A stretch of DNA of 64,000 bases from NCBI GenBank assembly GCA_017476665.1, contig JAFUZJ010000064.1:1-64000 (forward strand). The letters run 5' to 3'. Origin of the DNA: Lachnospiraceae bacterium. Its GTDB lineage: Bacteria > Bacillota > Clostridia > Lachnospirales > Lachnospiraceae. A program made the translations under genes and the position numbers. Below the pieces are notes generated by a model, which ran no database searches, was not told the DNA's origin, and saw only the letters and a program-made list of their open reading frames with translations. Below are positions 25,781-35,556 of this stretch, piece after piece; the first letter of the stretch is position 1, and every line of letters starts with the position of its first letter.

Positions 25781-27192
25781 GCATTCAAATTTATAACACA
25801 CTGACCAAGAGAAAAGAGGAGTTTAAGCCCATTGAGCCGGGCAAAGTGCGAATGTATGTCTGCGGACCGACGGTTTACAACCTGATCCATATTGGGAATG
25901 CACGTCCAATGATCGTGTTTGATACGGTGCGTCGTTACATGGAGCACAAGGGGCTGGAAGTGAATTATGTGTCCAATTTTACAGATGTGGATGATAAGAT
26001 CATCAAGAAGGCAAATGAAGAAGGCGTGGAATCTATCGTGATCTCCAAGCGGTATATCGCGGAGTGCAAGAAAGATATGGCGGCCATGAATGTGAAGCCT
26101 GCCACCACACATCCGCAAGCGACGCAAGAGATCGACGGGATGCTGGAGATGGTGCAGACATTGATCGATAAGGGGCACGCGTATGTAGCGGAGGACGGTA
26201 CGGTTTACTATCGCACCAGAAGCTTTAAGGAGTATGGCAAGCTTTCCCACAAAAATCTGGATGATCTGCAGGGAGGCAATCGATCTCTGTTGGTGTCCGG
26301 TGAGGATCAGAAGGAGGATCCGCTGGACTTTGTGCTCTGGAAGCCCAAGAAGGAAGGCGAACCCTACTGGGATTCCCCCTGGTGTCAGGGGCGTCCGGGC
26401 TGGCATATTGAGTGTTCGGTGATGAGCAAGCGGTATCTGGGGGATGAGATTGATATCCATGCGGGTGGAGAAGATCTGATCTTCCCCCATCATGAGAATG
26501 AGATTGCTCAGTCCGAGGCGGCCAACGGCAAGACATTTGCGAGATACTGGATGCACAATGCATTCTTAAACATTGATAACAAAAAGATGTCCAAATCGGC
26601 GGGGAATTTCTTCACGGTGCGGGATATCAGTGAAAAGTATGACCTGCAGGTGCTGCGATTCTTTATGCTGTCGGCGCATTACAGAAGTCCGCTGAACTTC
26701 AGCGCGGAGCTGATGGAGGCGGCAAAGAACGGTTTGGACCGTATCGTGACCTGTGTGGAGAATCTGAAGTATCTGGAGGGGAAGGCGCAGGCGTCCGTGC
26801 TGACAGATGCGGAGCAGGCACTTCTGCAGGAGGCCAAAGGCTTTGTAGACAAATTTGACGAAGCCATGGATGATGATTTCAATACGGCAGATGCCATCTC
26901 TGTGATCTTTGAATTGGTGAAGTTTGCCAATTCCAATGCAAATGAGCAGTCCAGCAAAGCGTTTTTGCAGGGACTTAAAGAGGAAGTGCTTCTGCTTTCC
27001 GATATCTGCGGACTTGTGGTGGAGAAGCAGGAAGAGGCATTGGATGATGAGATCCAGAAGCTGGTGGAGGAGCGTACCGCAGCCAAGAAAGCAAAGAATT
27101 TTGCCAGAGCGGATGAGATCAGAGATGAATTGTTGGCAAAAGGAATTGTTCTCAAAGACACCAGAGAGGGTGTAAAGATCGAGCGGATCTGA
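25777..27192 (+). CDS. cysS: Cysteinyl-tRNA synthetase
   Basis: This 471-residue class I synthetase loads cysteine on tRNA-Cys. The HIGH motif appears as HIGN ([16 protein letters not shown]) with the first zinc cysteine; [10 protein letters not shown] and [10 protein letters not shown] add zinc ligands; KMSKS is intact ([13 protein letters not shown]). The C-terminal helical anticodon-recognition part is complete. It overlaps cysE, so serine acetylation and tRNA charging are made together, the arrangement known from Bacillus and Clostridia. Confidence 0.97.
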   Translation: MSIQIYNTLTKRKEEFKPIEPGKVRMYVCGPTVYNLIHIGNARPMIVFDTVRRYMEHKGLEVNYVSNFTDVDDKIIKKANEEGVESIVISKRYIAECKKDMAAMNVKPATTHPQATQEIDGMLEMVQTLIDKGHAYVAEDGTVYYRTRSFKEYGKLSHKNLDDLQGGNRSLLVSGEDQKEDPLDFVLWKPKKEGEPYWDSPWCQGRPGWHIECSVMSKRYLGDEIDIHAGGEDLIFPHHENEIAQSEAANGKTFARYWMHNAFLNIDNKKMSKSAGNFFTVRDISEKYDLQVLRFFMLSAHYRSPLNFSAELMEAAKNGLDRIVTCVENLKYLEGKAQASVLTDAEQALLQEAKGFVDKFDEAMDDDFNTADAISVIFELVKFANSNANEQSSKAFLQGLKEEVLLLSDICGLVVEKQEEALDDEIQKLVEERTAAKKAKNFARADEIRDELLAKGIVLKDTREGVKIERI

Positions 27193-27205
27193 TCAGAGGA
27201 GAAGT

Positions 27206-27646
27206 ATGCAGGATTTTTTAAATGCAGTCAAAAGCAAATTTGAATTGCCGGGGCAGGATATCCGGACCTATTCACCGCTGACGCTGGCTTATATCGGTGA
27301 CGGCATTTACGAGTTGGTGGTGCGGACTGTGGTTGTGGAGCAGGCGAACCGTCCGGCGAATGAGCTGCATAAGATGACCACACGATATGTAAGGGCCGAG
27401 GCCCAGGCACAGATGTTGCTGGGACTGAAGGACGAGCTGACAGAGGAAGAAGCGGATGTGGCGAAGCGGGGACGCAACGCCAAACCTTATACGATGGCGA
27501 AGAATGCTTCCAGGGGCGATTACCACAAGGCCACAGGATTTGAAGCGTTGTTAGGATATCTGTATCTGACCGGGCAGACGGATCGCCTGCTGGAACTGGT
27601 ACAAAAAGGGATGGCATATTTGGAGCAGCATACGCCGCAGGTATGA
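27206..27646 (+). CDS. mrnC: Mini-ribonuclease III
   Basis: A 146-residue RNase III-like nuclease without a double-stranded-RNA-binding domain, which matures 23S rRNA in Gram-positive bacteria. It shows the catalytic signature LAYIGDGIYELVVR with the metal Asp, the RAEAQAQML segment, KRGRNAK, and the second acidic site in GFEALLGYLYLTG. The 13-bp gap to cysS with GGAGAAGT places it in the same operon, in its conserved position. Confidence 0.94.
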   Translation: MQDFLNAVKSKFELPGQDIRTYSPLTLAYIGDGIYELVVRTVVVEQANRPANELHKMTTRYVRAEAQAQMLLGLKDELTEEEADVAKRGRNAKPYTMAKNASRGDYHKATGFEALLGYLYLTGQTDRLLELVQKGMAYLEQHTPQV

Positions 27647-27687
27647 GAACGGTAGCGCAGGCGTGGCGGTAGAGGGGGAATGTGATC

Positions 27688-28443
27688 ATGGCAGAAGAAA
27701 GAGTAAAAGAATTTTTGATTGAGGGAAGGAATGCAGTGATCGAGGCGTTCCGTGCGGGCAAAACCATAGACAAACTCTATATTTTGGACGGTTGTAAGGA
27801 TGGGCCGATCCTGACCATCAAGAGAGAGGCTTCCAAGCATGATACCCAGATCAAGTATGTGGCGAAGGAGCGGCTGGATCAGTTGTCCGAGACCGGAAAG
27901 CATCAGGGGGTGATTGCTCAGGCCGCTGCTTATGAGTACGCTGAGGTGGACGATATTTTACAGCGGGCGAAAGAAAAAGGTGAGCCGCCTTTCGTCTTTC
28001 TGTTGGACAATATTGAAGATCCCCACAACCTGGGTGCCATCATCCGTACCGCCAACCTGGCAGGGGCCCACGGCGTCATCATCCCGAAGAATCGGGCGGT
28101 GGGACTGACCGCGACGGTGGCGCGTACCAGTGCGGGGGCTTTAAATTATACACCTGTGGCGAAAGTGACGAATCTGGCCAAAACAATTGAGGATCTGAAA
28201 GAGGAAGGCATGTGGTTTGTCTGTGCGGATATGGGCGGAACCACTATGTATGACCTGAATCTGACAGGCTCTATCGGTCTGGTGATCGGAAATGAGGGCG
28301 AGGGCGTGGGCAGACTGGTCAAGGAGAAATGTGACTTGATCGCGTCGATTCCCATGAAGGGAGACATTGATTCCCTGAATGCTTCCGTGGCGGCGGGCGT
28401 GTTGGCCTACGAGATCGTGCGGCAGCGTTTGGCGGCGAAATAG
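27688..28443 (+). CDS. rlmB: 23S rRNA 2'-O-methyltransferase, TrmH/SpoU family
   Basis: A 251-residue SPOUT methyltransferase. The N-terminal substrate-binding domain (EGRNAVIEAFRAGKTIDKLYI) is followed by the knotted cofactor domain with LLDNIEDPHNLGAIIRTANLAG (motif 1), VIGNEGEGVGRLV (motif 2) and IPMKGDIDSLNASVAAGVLAYE (motif 3). This is the group containing RlmB and YacO. ATG 27688 is preferred over an in-frame GTG at 27682 since AGAGGGGG lies at the right distance. The gene order fits the B. subtilis yacO position. Confidence 0.92.
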   Translation: MAEERVKEFLIEGRNAVIEAFRAGKTIDKLYILDGCKDGPILTIKREASKHDTQIKYVAKERLDQLSETGKHQGVIAQAAAYEYAEVDDILQRAKEKGEPPFVFLLDNIEDPHNLGAIIRTANLAGAHGVIIPKNRAVGLTATVARTSAGALNYTPVAKVTNLAKTIEDLKEEGMWFVCADMGGTTMYDLNLTGSIGLVIGNEGEGVGRLVKEKCDLIASIPMKGDIDSLNASVAAGVLAYEIVRQRLAAK

Positions 28444-28463
28444 TACCTCCGGAGGCAGTGAAG

Positions 28464-29090
28464 ATGGCAAAAGAGTATACAGATTACGACCAGTCCACGG
28501 ATGAGGAACTGATTCATCGTTTGAGAGAGGGTGAAAGCCCGATCATGGACTATCTCATTGAAAAGTATAAATATCTGGTCCGCAGTAAAGCAAAGTCCAT
28601 GTTCATTCTGGGCGGGGACAATGAGGATCTGATCCAGGAGGGAATGCTGGGGTTGTTTAAGGCTGTCAGAGATTATGACAGCGGACGGGACGCCAGCTTC
28701 CTGACCTTTGCGGAGCTTTGCGTCAGCAGACAGATCTATACGGCAGTGCAGGCTTCGCAGCGCAAAAAACATATTCCGCTCAATACCTATATTTCTCTCT
28801 CCGGTGAGTTAAAGGGGGATGATCTGGACGGCGAGGACAAGCGGGGATACGAGAAAGCGTTGGAGGACAAGGCGGAGCTCAGCCCTGAGGAAGTCTTTTT
28901 GGACAAGGAACGCGTGGAATATCTGGAGCAGCAGATGGAGAAGGAACTAAGTCCTTTTGAAAAGCAGGTGCTGGATCTGCACCTGACAGGAATGAGTTAT
29001 ACCCAGATTGCAAGGGTGCTGGGACGGGAGGAAAAGGCCACGGACAATGCCCTACAGCGGTTGAAAAGCAAGATCCGAAAAATGTTGTGA
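28464..29090 (+). CDS. sigH: RNA polymerase sigma-H factor
   Basis: A 208-residue sigma-70 family factor that directs transcription at the onset of sporulation. Region 2 is GDNEDLIQEGMLGLFKAVRDYDSGRDASFLTFAELC, and region 4 ends LTGMSYTQIARVLGREEKATDNALQRLKSKIRKML with the helix-turn-helix. Its place at the end of the cysE-cysS-mrnC-rlmB cluster supports SigH. The yacP gene that lies between rlmB and sigH in B. subtilis is absent. ATG 28464 lies 8 nt after GGAGG. Confidence 0.94.
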   Translation: MAKEYTDYDQSTDEELIHRLREGESPIMDYLIEKYKYLVRSKAKSMFILGGDNEDLIQEGMLGLFKAVRDYDSGRDASFLTFAELCVSRQIYTAVQASQRKKHIPLNTYISLSGELKGDDLDGEDKRGYEKALEDKAELSPEEVFLDKERVEYLEQQMEKELSPFEKQVLDLHLTGMSYTQIARVLGREEKATDNALQRLKSKIRKML

Positions 29091-29155
29091 TCCTTTCTGT
29101 GCATTTTATCTAAGGTTCTTTCTGTAATTTTAATAAATTCTATCAATATCTTTTA

Positions 29156-29184
29156 TTGACTTTCACCAATATAGTGCGTATAAT
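29156..29184 (+). promoter_or_regulatory. Promoter of the efflux operon
   Basis: TTGACT (29156-29161), 17-bp spacer, perfect TATAAT (29179-29184). The expected start of transcription is near 29191, just before the palindromic operator. Confidence 0.85.
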
Positions 29185-29198
29185 CGAGGATGTATTTT

Positions 29199-29218
29199 CC
29201 GACCGACCGGTCGGACGG
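29199..29218. promoter_or_regulatory. Palindromic operator for the TetR-type regulator
   Basis: CCGACCGACCGGTCGGACGG is a 20-bp inverted repeat around a perfect 12-bp core CCGACCGGTCGG, with one mismatched pair. It covers about +8 to +27 of the predicted transcript, a classic place for repression. CCGACCGGTCGG-like sites are typical of TetR-family repressors, and one is encoded in the same operon. Confidence 0.8.
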
Positions 29219-29243
29219 AATGTTTGACATAAGGAGTAAATAT

Positions 29244-30650
29244 ATGAAAAGGAAGAGTAAAAGCATGATCGGTCTGGTGCTTGGCGTCGGGCTTTGCCTC
29301 ACCGGCTGCGGCAGCACCGCACAGGAGCAGACTGCCGGTACATCAGCCGTGTTGGTGGACGTGGAAACGGCCGGAAAGGGAAGTCTGGTTTTGAGCAATC
29401 AGTTTGTGGGAACCATCTCACCGGAGAAGTCTGTGTATATCATTCCGCTGGCCCAGGGAACGGTGACGGAGACGTTTTTTGAGGTGGGCGATGAGGTACA
29501 GGCAGGAGATGTGCTGTTCAAGATTGATGACAGTGGTGCCAAATTGCAGCTCAGACAGGCGCAGTTGACCTACAACAACACGAAGCTGCAGGCAGACAGC
29601 GCACTGACGACCCAGCAGGAGTCGGCAAATATGCAGCTGGATACCAGTATCAGTGGTGCGGAAGCACAGTATGTGGCAGCCCAAGCCCAGTGGAAGGCGA
29701 TAGCCGATCAATATGATGAGATAGATGATATTTATGATCAAGCAGATGAAGCTTATGAAAAAGTTAAGGAGATCTGGGATCAGGCGAAAGCGGCAGGTCT
29801 GACATCTGTATCTAGCGGTGATATAGTGATTAATCAAGCGTATGTGGATGATCTTAAATCCAAAAGAGACCAAGCGAAGACAACCAGAGACAAGATTGAA
29901 CCCCAGTTAAATGCGGCTGAGAAGGCAATGGAAGTTGCTGGTCAGGCCTATGAAACGGCAAAAAAATCCAAGGAGTTGACACAGGGAGATGTGTTGGAAG
30001 ACACAAAGAAGCAGTTGAACACCGGCTTACAGCTTGCGGGATTGGGTGTGGATTCGGCAGAGCTTGCACTTTCTTACTATCAGGTAACGACGCCGATCTC
30101 CGGTAAGGTGACCGGCAAGAATGTGGAAGTGAACGGCATGGCGACGTCTGCTTCTCCGGCTTATGTGATCGCTAATGATAATACCATGAATGTTACATAC
30201 AATGTCAGCGAGGCGGTGAAAAATACGCTTACTGTAGGACAGAACATCATCGTGGAGAGAAACGGTGTGGAGTATACCGGTGTGATCACGGAAGTGGCAA
30301 ATGCTGTGAATCAGGCGACGGGTCTGTTCCAGGTGAAGGCTGCGGTGCAGGCAAACGGAGAGCAATTGCCCAGCGGTGTCAGTGTGAAGATCAGCAGTGA
30401 GACTTACAAGGCGGAAAATGATCTGATCATTCCGTACGATGCAGTTTACTATGACAATAAGGGTGCATATGTCTATGTAGTTGACAATGGGACAGCAGTG
30501 AAGACTTATGTTACGACAGGTATTTTCAACGATGAGGAGATTCAGATCCTGGACGGGATCTCGGAGGGGACAAAGATTGTCACCAGCTGGTCTCCCAGAC
30601 TGATGGACGGTGTGCAGATCACAGCACACGAGGCGCAGGAGGCAAAGTAA
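29244..30650 (+). CDS. Efflux membrane-fusion lipoprotein (HlyD/AcrA type)
   Basis: A 468-residue periplasmic-adaptor-like protein adapted to a Gram-positive cell. A lipobox LTGC (Cys near residue 22) follows a short signal peptide. The biotinyl-lipoyl half-motifs are present (GTVTETFFEVGDEVQAGDVLFKIDD and the later TPISGKVTGKNVEVNGMA), separated by a long coiled-coil hairpin (residues 100-275, Gln/Ala/Lys-rich). A beta-barrel part follows. ATG 29244 has AAGGAG 7 nt upstream. It is 3 bp from the RND permease and under the operator at 29199. Confidence 0.92.
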   Translation: MKRKSKSMIGLVLGVGLCLTGCGSTAQEQTAGTSAVLVDVETAGKGSLVLSNQFVGTISPEKSVYIIPLAQGTVTETFFEVGDEVQAGDVLFKIDDSGAKLQLRQAQLTYNNTKLQADSALTTQQESANMQLDTSISGAEAQYVAAQAQWKAIADQYDEIDDIYDQADEAYEKVKEIWDQAKAAGLTSVSSGDIVINQAYVDDLKSKRDQAKTTRDKIEPQLNAAEKAMEVAGQAYETAKKSKELTQGDVLEDTKKQLNTGLQLAGLGVDSAELALSYYQVTTPISGKVTGKNVEVNGMATSASPAYVIANDNTMNVTYNVSEAVKNTLTVGQNIIVERNGVEYTGVITEVANAVNQATGLFQVKAAVQANGEQLPSGVSVKISSETYKAENDLIIPYDAVYYDNKGAYVYVVDNGTAVKTYVTTGIFNDEEIQILDGISEGTKIVTSWSPRLMDGVQITAHEAQEAK

Positions 30651-30653
30651 GAG

Positions 30654-33600
30654 ATGGGTTTGACAAAACTTGCATTAAAAAGACCGGTCTCCTGTATGTT
30701 GATCATCCTGGCCTTGGCAGTGTTTGGTATTTCTTCCATCTTCGGATTTAAATTGCAGTTGATTCCGGACATGGAACTGCCGATGCTGATCGTGATGGAG
30801 ACTTATCCCGGCGCAGATGCGGAGAGTGTAGATAAACTGGTCACCTCCGTGATTGAGGATGCCGGTTCCGCTTTGAGCGGCGTAGACAGTACACAGACCA
30901 TATCTTATGATAACTACGGTCTGGTGTTGTTTACTTATGAGTATGGTGTGGATATTACCGAGTGCCACGATGAGTTGCGAGCGGCATTGGAAGTTGCACA
31001 GCTCTCCCTGCCGGATGATGCGGGGGAACCCACGATCATTGAGATGAATATCAGCAGTCTGGCATGTATGTCTTTGTCTGCCATCGAGACCGGTGATGTA
31101 GATCTGCTGAAGGTGGTAAATGAATCTGTGGTGCCGGAATTGGAATCTATCTCCGGCGTGGCGCAGGTGGAGGTCAGCGGCGGGGGTGAGGAGTATATTC
31201 GCGTGGAACTGAACGACACGCTGATGAATCAGTACGGTCTGACTATGGGCAGTATTGCACAGTTCCTGGCAGCAGTGGACTTTTCCTATCCTGCAGGCAG
31301 TGTGAGTCAGGGAACGCAGGATGTGGCTGTGACTACGACTATGGAATACAATACGGTGCAGAAGCTGAGAGAAGTGCCGTTGATGACCGGAAATGGGCAG
31401 GTGATCACGCTGCAGGATGTGGCCACGGTATCCATGTCCACACAGGAGGCGAGCTCTTTAAGCCGATACAACGGCATGGACAATGTCAGTATCAGTATCC
31501 AGAATAAGAGCAGCTTCGGTACAGTGAATGTCTGCAATGCGGTGAAGAAAGAATTGAAGAAGATCGAGGCGGAGAATCCGGCTATTCGGTTTGATATCAC
31601 TTATGACGCCAGTCAGTCGATCATAGACTCCTTGACCGCAGTGTTTGAGACGCTGATTTTGGGCGTGATTTTGACGATGATCGTGCTGTTTTTGTTCTTT
31701 GGAGATTTCAAGGCCAGCCTGATCGTTGGTTCCTCCATGCCGATCTCGCTGCTGTTCACTTTGATCATGATGAGCATGATGGGATTTTCCCTGAATGTCG
31801 TAACGCTGGGATCTTTGGTTATTGCCATCGGTATGATGGTGGATTCCTCCATTGTGGTCATTGAGAGCTGTTTCAGAACCCAGCGGGGTGAATTGAGTAT
31901 ACATGACGCAGTGCTTTTGGGCGCAAAAGAAGTGATGGCTTCCATCATTGCATCTACGATTACTACCATCGTGGTATATCTGCCGTTGGCGACCATGAAA
32001 GGGCTGTCAGGCCAGATGTTTTCCCAACTGGGTATGACCATCGTGGTGGCAATGGTGGCATCCCTGATCGCGGCAATGATGCTGGTTCCGTTGTTTTTCT
32101 GTATCTTTAAGCCGACGGAAAAAAAGGATCTGCCTGTTGATAAACTGCTGAAAAAAATCACAAACGGCTATCGGAAGATCATGCCGAAGATTTTGCATAG
32201 AAAGAAACTGGTGTTGTTTGTTTCCGTTTTGCTTCTGATCGGGTCCTTCCTGTTGGCGGGGCTTTTGAACGTGGAGATGATGCCGTCGGCGGATGAGGGC
32301 GTGGTCGCAGTGTCCATGACGTTCCGGCCTGGCACGAATCTGGAGACACAGAACCAGGTGATGACAGAGTGGGAGCAGATCGCGGAGAACCATCCGGATG
32401 TGGAGAGTTATACCATTTCTGTGGGTGGCAGCAGTATCATGTCCGTGGGCGGCGCTACCCTTTCTGCGAATCTGAAGAAAGAAAGAACGAAGACCACGGC
32501 GCAGGTGGTGGACGAATGGAACGCGTTGGGAGCAACCATGACAGGTGTAGATATCACTGTGCAGTCCAGCGGTAACAGTATGAGTTCCATGATGAGCACC
32601 AGCGGTTATGAAATCGATCTGGTGAGTTATGATATGGAGGCATTGAAAGCGGCTGCAGCAGAGGTCACTGACGGCATACGTGGGTTAGAAGGCGTTGTGA
32701 AGGCGGACAATTCCCTGGCAAATGCTTCCACCTTATTAAAGATTGATGTGGATCCATTGAAAGCTATGCAGTATGGCATGACACCGATTCAGGTAGGTAT
32801 GACTTTAAACAACGTGATAGGCGGCACCAAGGCGTTGACAATCAAGAAGGAAGGTTCTGAATATGAGGTGTGGTTAAAGTATCCGGAAGGTCAGTATGAC
32901 AATCTGAACCAGCTGATGAATCTGAACCTGACGACTTCATTTGGTACCATGATCCCGCTCAGAGATATTGCGCAGGCAGTCTATACGGAAGGCGAGGAGA
33001 GTATCTCCAGACAGAACAGCAAGTACAGTGTGAGTATTACGGCGACACTGAATTCTGAGACCCAGTTTGAAACGCAGGACAGGATCAATACCTATGCACA
33101 GAACGTTGTCCTGCCGGATGGTGTGTCATTGGTGGCGAGCATGGAAAACGATATGATGTACGATGAACTGTATGCGATTGCTAAGGCAATTTTTATCGCA
33201 GTGTTCCTGGTATTTTTGGTGATGGCGATGCAGTTTGAGTCGCCGCGGTTCTCGCTGATGGTCATGACCTGTATTCCCTTTGCGCTGATCGGTTCCTTCG
33301 GATTATTGTATCTGACGGGACAGAATCTGAGCATGGTTTCGCTGATGGGATTTTTGATGCTGATGGGAATCGTGGTAAATAACGGTATCCTTTTTGTGGA
33401 CTCCACAAACCAGATGAAGACGGTGATGCAGGTGGAGGATGCGCTGATCGAGACCGGCTGTGTGCGTCTGCGCCCGATCCTGATGACGACCTTGACGACC
33501 ATTCTGTCCATGGTGCCGCTTAGTCTTGGGCTGGGAACCAACGGCGTGATGATGCAGGGTATGGCAGTGGTTATCATCGGCGGATTGATCGCATCCACAG

Positions 33601-33704
33601 TGCTGACGATGTTATTGATTCCCAGCTTTTATCTGATCCTGGATAAAAGCAGCAAAAAGAAACGTCGGGGATGGTTTCGGAAGAGAGTAGCGGAGGCGGA
33701 ATAA
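30654..33704 (+). CDS. RND-family efflux permease
   Basis: A 1016-residue resistance-nodulation-division transporter. Twelve transmembrane segments are readable: one N-terminal, a group of five around residues 325-480, one near 520, and a second group in the C-terminal part. Between them lie two large extracellular porter domains. The start MGLTKLALKRPVSCMLIILAL and motif GSLVIAIGMMVDSSIVVIE with the proton-relay acidic residues are typical of HAE1/AcrB-like pumps. It must work with the upstream lipoprotein. The substrate is not predictable; bile salts or drugs are likely guesses for a gut anaerobe. Confidence 0.93.
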   Translation: MGLTKLALKRPVSCMLIILALAVFGISSIFGFKLQLIPDMELPMLIVMETYPGADAESVDKLVTSVIEDAGSALSGVDSTQTISYDNYGLVLFTYEYGVDITECHDELRAALEVAQLSLPDDAGEPTIIEMNISSLACMSLSAIETGDVDLLKVVNESVVPELESISGVAQVEVSGGGEEYIRVELNDTLMNQYGLTMGSIAQFLAAVDFSYPAGSVSQGTQDVAVTTTMEYNTVQKLREVPLMTGNGQVITLQDVATVSMSTQEASSLSRYNGMDNVSISIQNKSSFGTVNVCNAVKKELKKIEAENPAIRFDITYDASQSIIDSLTAVFETLILGVILTMIVLFLFFGDFKASLIVGSSMPISLLFTLIMMSMMGFSLNVVTLGSLVIAIGMMVDSSIVVIESCFRTQRGELSIHDAVLLGAKEVMASIIASTITTIVVYLPLATMKGLSGQMFSQLGMTIVVAMVASLIAAMMLVPLFFCIFKPTEKKDLPVDKLLKKITNGYRKIMPKILHRKKLVLFVSVLLLIGSFLLAGLLNVEMMPSADEGVVAVSMTFRPGTNLETQNQVMTEWEQIAENHPDVESYTISVGGSSIMSVGGATLSANLKKERTKTTAQVVDEWNALGATMTGVDITVQSSGNSMSSMMSTSGYEIDLVSYDMEALKAAAAEVTDGIRGLEGVVKADNSLANASTLLKIDVDPLKAMQYGMTPIQVGMTLNNVIGGTKALTIKKEGSEYEVWLKYPEGQYDNLNQLMNLNLTTSFGTMIPLRDIAQAVYTEGEESISRQNSKYSVSITATLNSETQFETQDRINTYAQNVVLPDGVSLVASMENDMMYDELYAIAKAIFIAVFLVFLVMAMQFESPRFSLMVMTCIPFALIGSFGLLYLTGQNLSMVSLMGFLMLMGIVVNNGILFVDSTNQMKTVMQVEDALIETGCVRLRPILMTTLTTILSMVPLSLGLGTNGVMMQGMAVVIIGGLIASTVLTMLLIPSFYLILDKSSKKKRRGWFRKRVAEAE

Positions 33705-33705
33705 T

Positions 33706-34338
33706 ATGGGTAAAATAACAGGACTTGAGTCCGTGGAGGATATTCCGTCCAAGGTGCTCCTGACCTACGGCGCCGTGCAGGAACTGGTGGGAGAGGGCAG
33801 AGATATCAACGATATTTCTGTTTCGGCCATCACGGAACGGGCGGGTATCGGCAAAGGGACAATTTACGATTATTTTGATTCCAGGGAAGAGATCATCGCT
33901 TGCGCGTTTTTGTTCTATGTCAGGCAGACGGCGGAAAGGATGACGGAGACCATGAGGGGGGTTGCCAGTTTTCAGGAAGAGATTCATTTGCTGTTCGACC
34001 AATTGGATGGCGATAGTGAGCAGAAAACCTGTTTTGTCCGGTTCGTTCACGGGGCGACGGATAATTCCAAGTACAGTCCCATCATTCGGGAGAAACTGCG
34101 GGAGACGGAGATCGGCAGAAAGCTGCCGGAGCAGCTGTTCGGTGAAATGATCCGGAGAGGTATGGAATCCGGGGAGATAAGCAGCGAACTGCCGGTGGAA
34201 TATGTGCTCTATGCGGTCTTTTGTAAAGTGATGACCTATATGATGTGTATCGCTACCCAGGAGAGCTTTGACATAGATACCAAGCGGATGCGGGAGCTTA
34301 TTATTGCGGGAATCCTGAAGGAGCTGAAACAGGCATGA
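33706..34338 (+). CDS. TetR/AcrR-family transcriptional regulator
   Basis: A 210-residue regulator with an N-terminal helix-turn-helix (SAITERAGIGKGTIYDYFDSREEIIACAFLFY, residues 42-73) and a helical ligand-binding C-domain. It starts one base after the RND stop. Because the palindromic operator lies at the head of this same operon, it most likely represses its own operon and is released by a pump substrate. Placing the repressor gene last but in the same transcript gives negative feedback. It overlaps the next gene by 4 bp. Confidence 0.9.
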   Translation: MGKITGLESVEDIPSKVLLTYGAVQELVGEGRDINDISVSAITERAGIGKGTIYDYFDSREEIIACAFLFYVRQTAERMTETMRGVASFQEEIHLLFDQLDGDSEQKTCFVRFVHGATDNSKYSPIIREKLRETEIGRKLPEQLFGEMIRRGMESGEISSELPVEYVLYAVFCKVMTYMMCIATQESFDIDTKRMRELIIAGILKELKQA

Positions 34339-35339
34339 TAAAAACGTTGAAAAGGATTAGTATTCGCAAGTCAATGCTATCCGTTTGTTTATATCTGACG
34401 TTGGGAATTTTGATCATGGCTGTAGGCGGATGGATGTATTATATTGCGGATAAACCGCTGGATTACACTGAGTTTAAGTTGGAAGATGTCCGGGGACAGA
34501 GAGATCAGATGGTGAAACTGGAATTGTCTGAAAATTACGGTCTCTTTCTGGAGCGGACCGACAGAAAAGATGCGACTCTGTGCTATGCCATCCAAGTGGA
34601 GGATGCAGATGGAAATATCTGTTATATGATGGTACTCATGCCCGAGAGCTATCGCGATGAGATGGATCGGATGGCGGAGCTGACCGCCCAGGGAAAAGAA
34701 GCGCAGCCTCTGGAATTGGTTGGGCTCGTGGACGGCATGAACGAAGAAGAATACTGGGCGATGATAAAACAGGGTTTCAGTATGGGGATTCTTTCCGTGC
34801 AGGGCAATCAGATCGACGGAAGCGTTATTTTTCCCTATAAGATTGCGGTACTCTCCAATCCCGGTTCAGGCATGACACAACAGAAGAAAATATATCTGAT
34901 CCTCTTTGGATTCGGTGCTTTGACCGCGGGCTGGATGCTGATCTGGACGGTGCTGGTGTTTGCCGGTATCCGGATGCGGTGGATCAAGGATGACATAAAA
35001 CGGTCCGGATATGAACTATATCAGGTGGAACAGGATTACTCCTCGGCGGTTCAATTGTCGGGAAATCCATTTGTGCGGCTGGGCAGAGAATTTTTGTATT
35101 GCTTTGACGGTGCGACGCCGAGAGCACCTATGCGCGCTGATATCGCCTGCATCAGCCTGTATATGGAAAGACATAAGTACAAGCATGCCATTACACTTTA
35201 TCGAACCTATAGCGTCAGAGTAACTCTGCGGGATCAGCGTTTTCTGGACATCACGATGCCGAACCGGGCAAAGGCGATGAGCATGATTGCCACACTGGTG
35301 AGAGAATTGGGGGTTTTGGTGCAGGAAGCGGAGCTGTAA
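34335..35339 (+). CDS. Two-span membrane protein at the end of the efflux operon
   Basis: A 334-residue protein I do not recognise. One transmembrane helix lies near the start (SMLSVCLYLTLGILIMAVGGWMYYI), followed by an outside domain of about 160 residues, a second helix (IYLILFGFGALTAGWMLIWTVLVFAG) near residue 205, and a cytoplasmic domain of about 110 residues. Its start overlaps the TetR stop (ATGA), so it is co-translated with the efflux genes and may assist or sense the pump. The terminator stem overlaps its stop codon. Confidence 0.6.
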   Translation: MIKTLKRISIRKSMLSVCLYLTLGILIMAVGGWMYYIADKPLDYTEFKLEDVRGQRDQMVKLELSENYGLFLERTDRKDATLCYAIQVEDADGNICYMMVLMPESYRDEMDRMAELTAQGKEAQPLELVGLVDGMNEEEYWAMIKQGFSMGILSVQGNQIDGSVIFPYKIAVLSNPGSGMTQQKKIYLILFGFGALTAGWMLIWTVLVFAGIRMRWIKDDIKRSGYELYQVEQDYSSAVQLSGNPFVRLGREFLYCFDGATPRAPMRADIACISLYMERHKYKHAITLYRTYSVRVTLRDQRFLDITMPNRAKAMSMIATLVRELGVLVQEAEL

Positions 35340-35363
35340 GCCAAACGGCGGCAGCTCCTTTTT
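35330..35363 (+). terminator. Terminator of the efflux operon
   Basis: GGAGCTG (35330-35336) pairs with CAGCTCC (35352-35358) and is followed by TTTTT. The 5' arm includes the last codons of the upstream gene. Confidence 0.8.
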
Positions 35364-35415
35364 GTATGCCCTGAAAGGGCTTCCAGGCAAGCATTCAGAC
35401 AGAAAATATCATGAA

Positions 35416-35445
35416 AAACCATATAAAACCATATAAAAACATATG
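35416..35445. repeat. Three 10-bp AAAACCATAT-like units
   Basis: AAAACCATAT occurs twice in tandem, and a third unit AAAAACATAT follows, in the 217-bp gap before the giant surface-protein gene. A small stem TCACAATTTTTGTGA lies just after (about 35450-35465). They may bind a regulator; no function is known. Confidence 0.6.
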
Positions 35446-35556
35446 GAAATCTCACAATTTTTGTGATATTGTTAATTTATAAACTATCTTATATAAAGTT
35501 TTTTGGATATTACAGTTTCATAGAAAATTCGGGATACTTTGGGGGAATGAAGTAAG

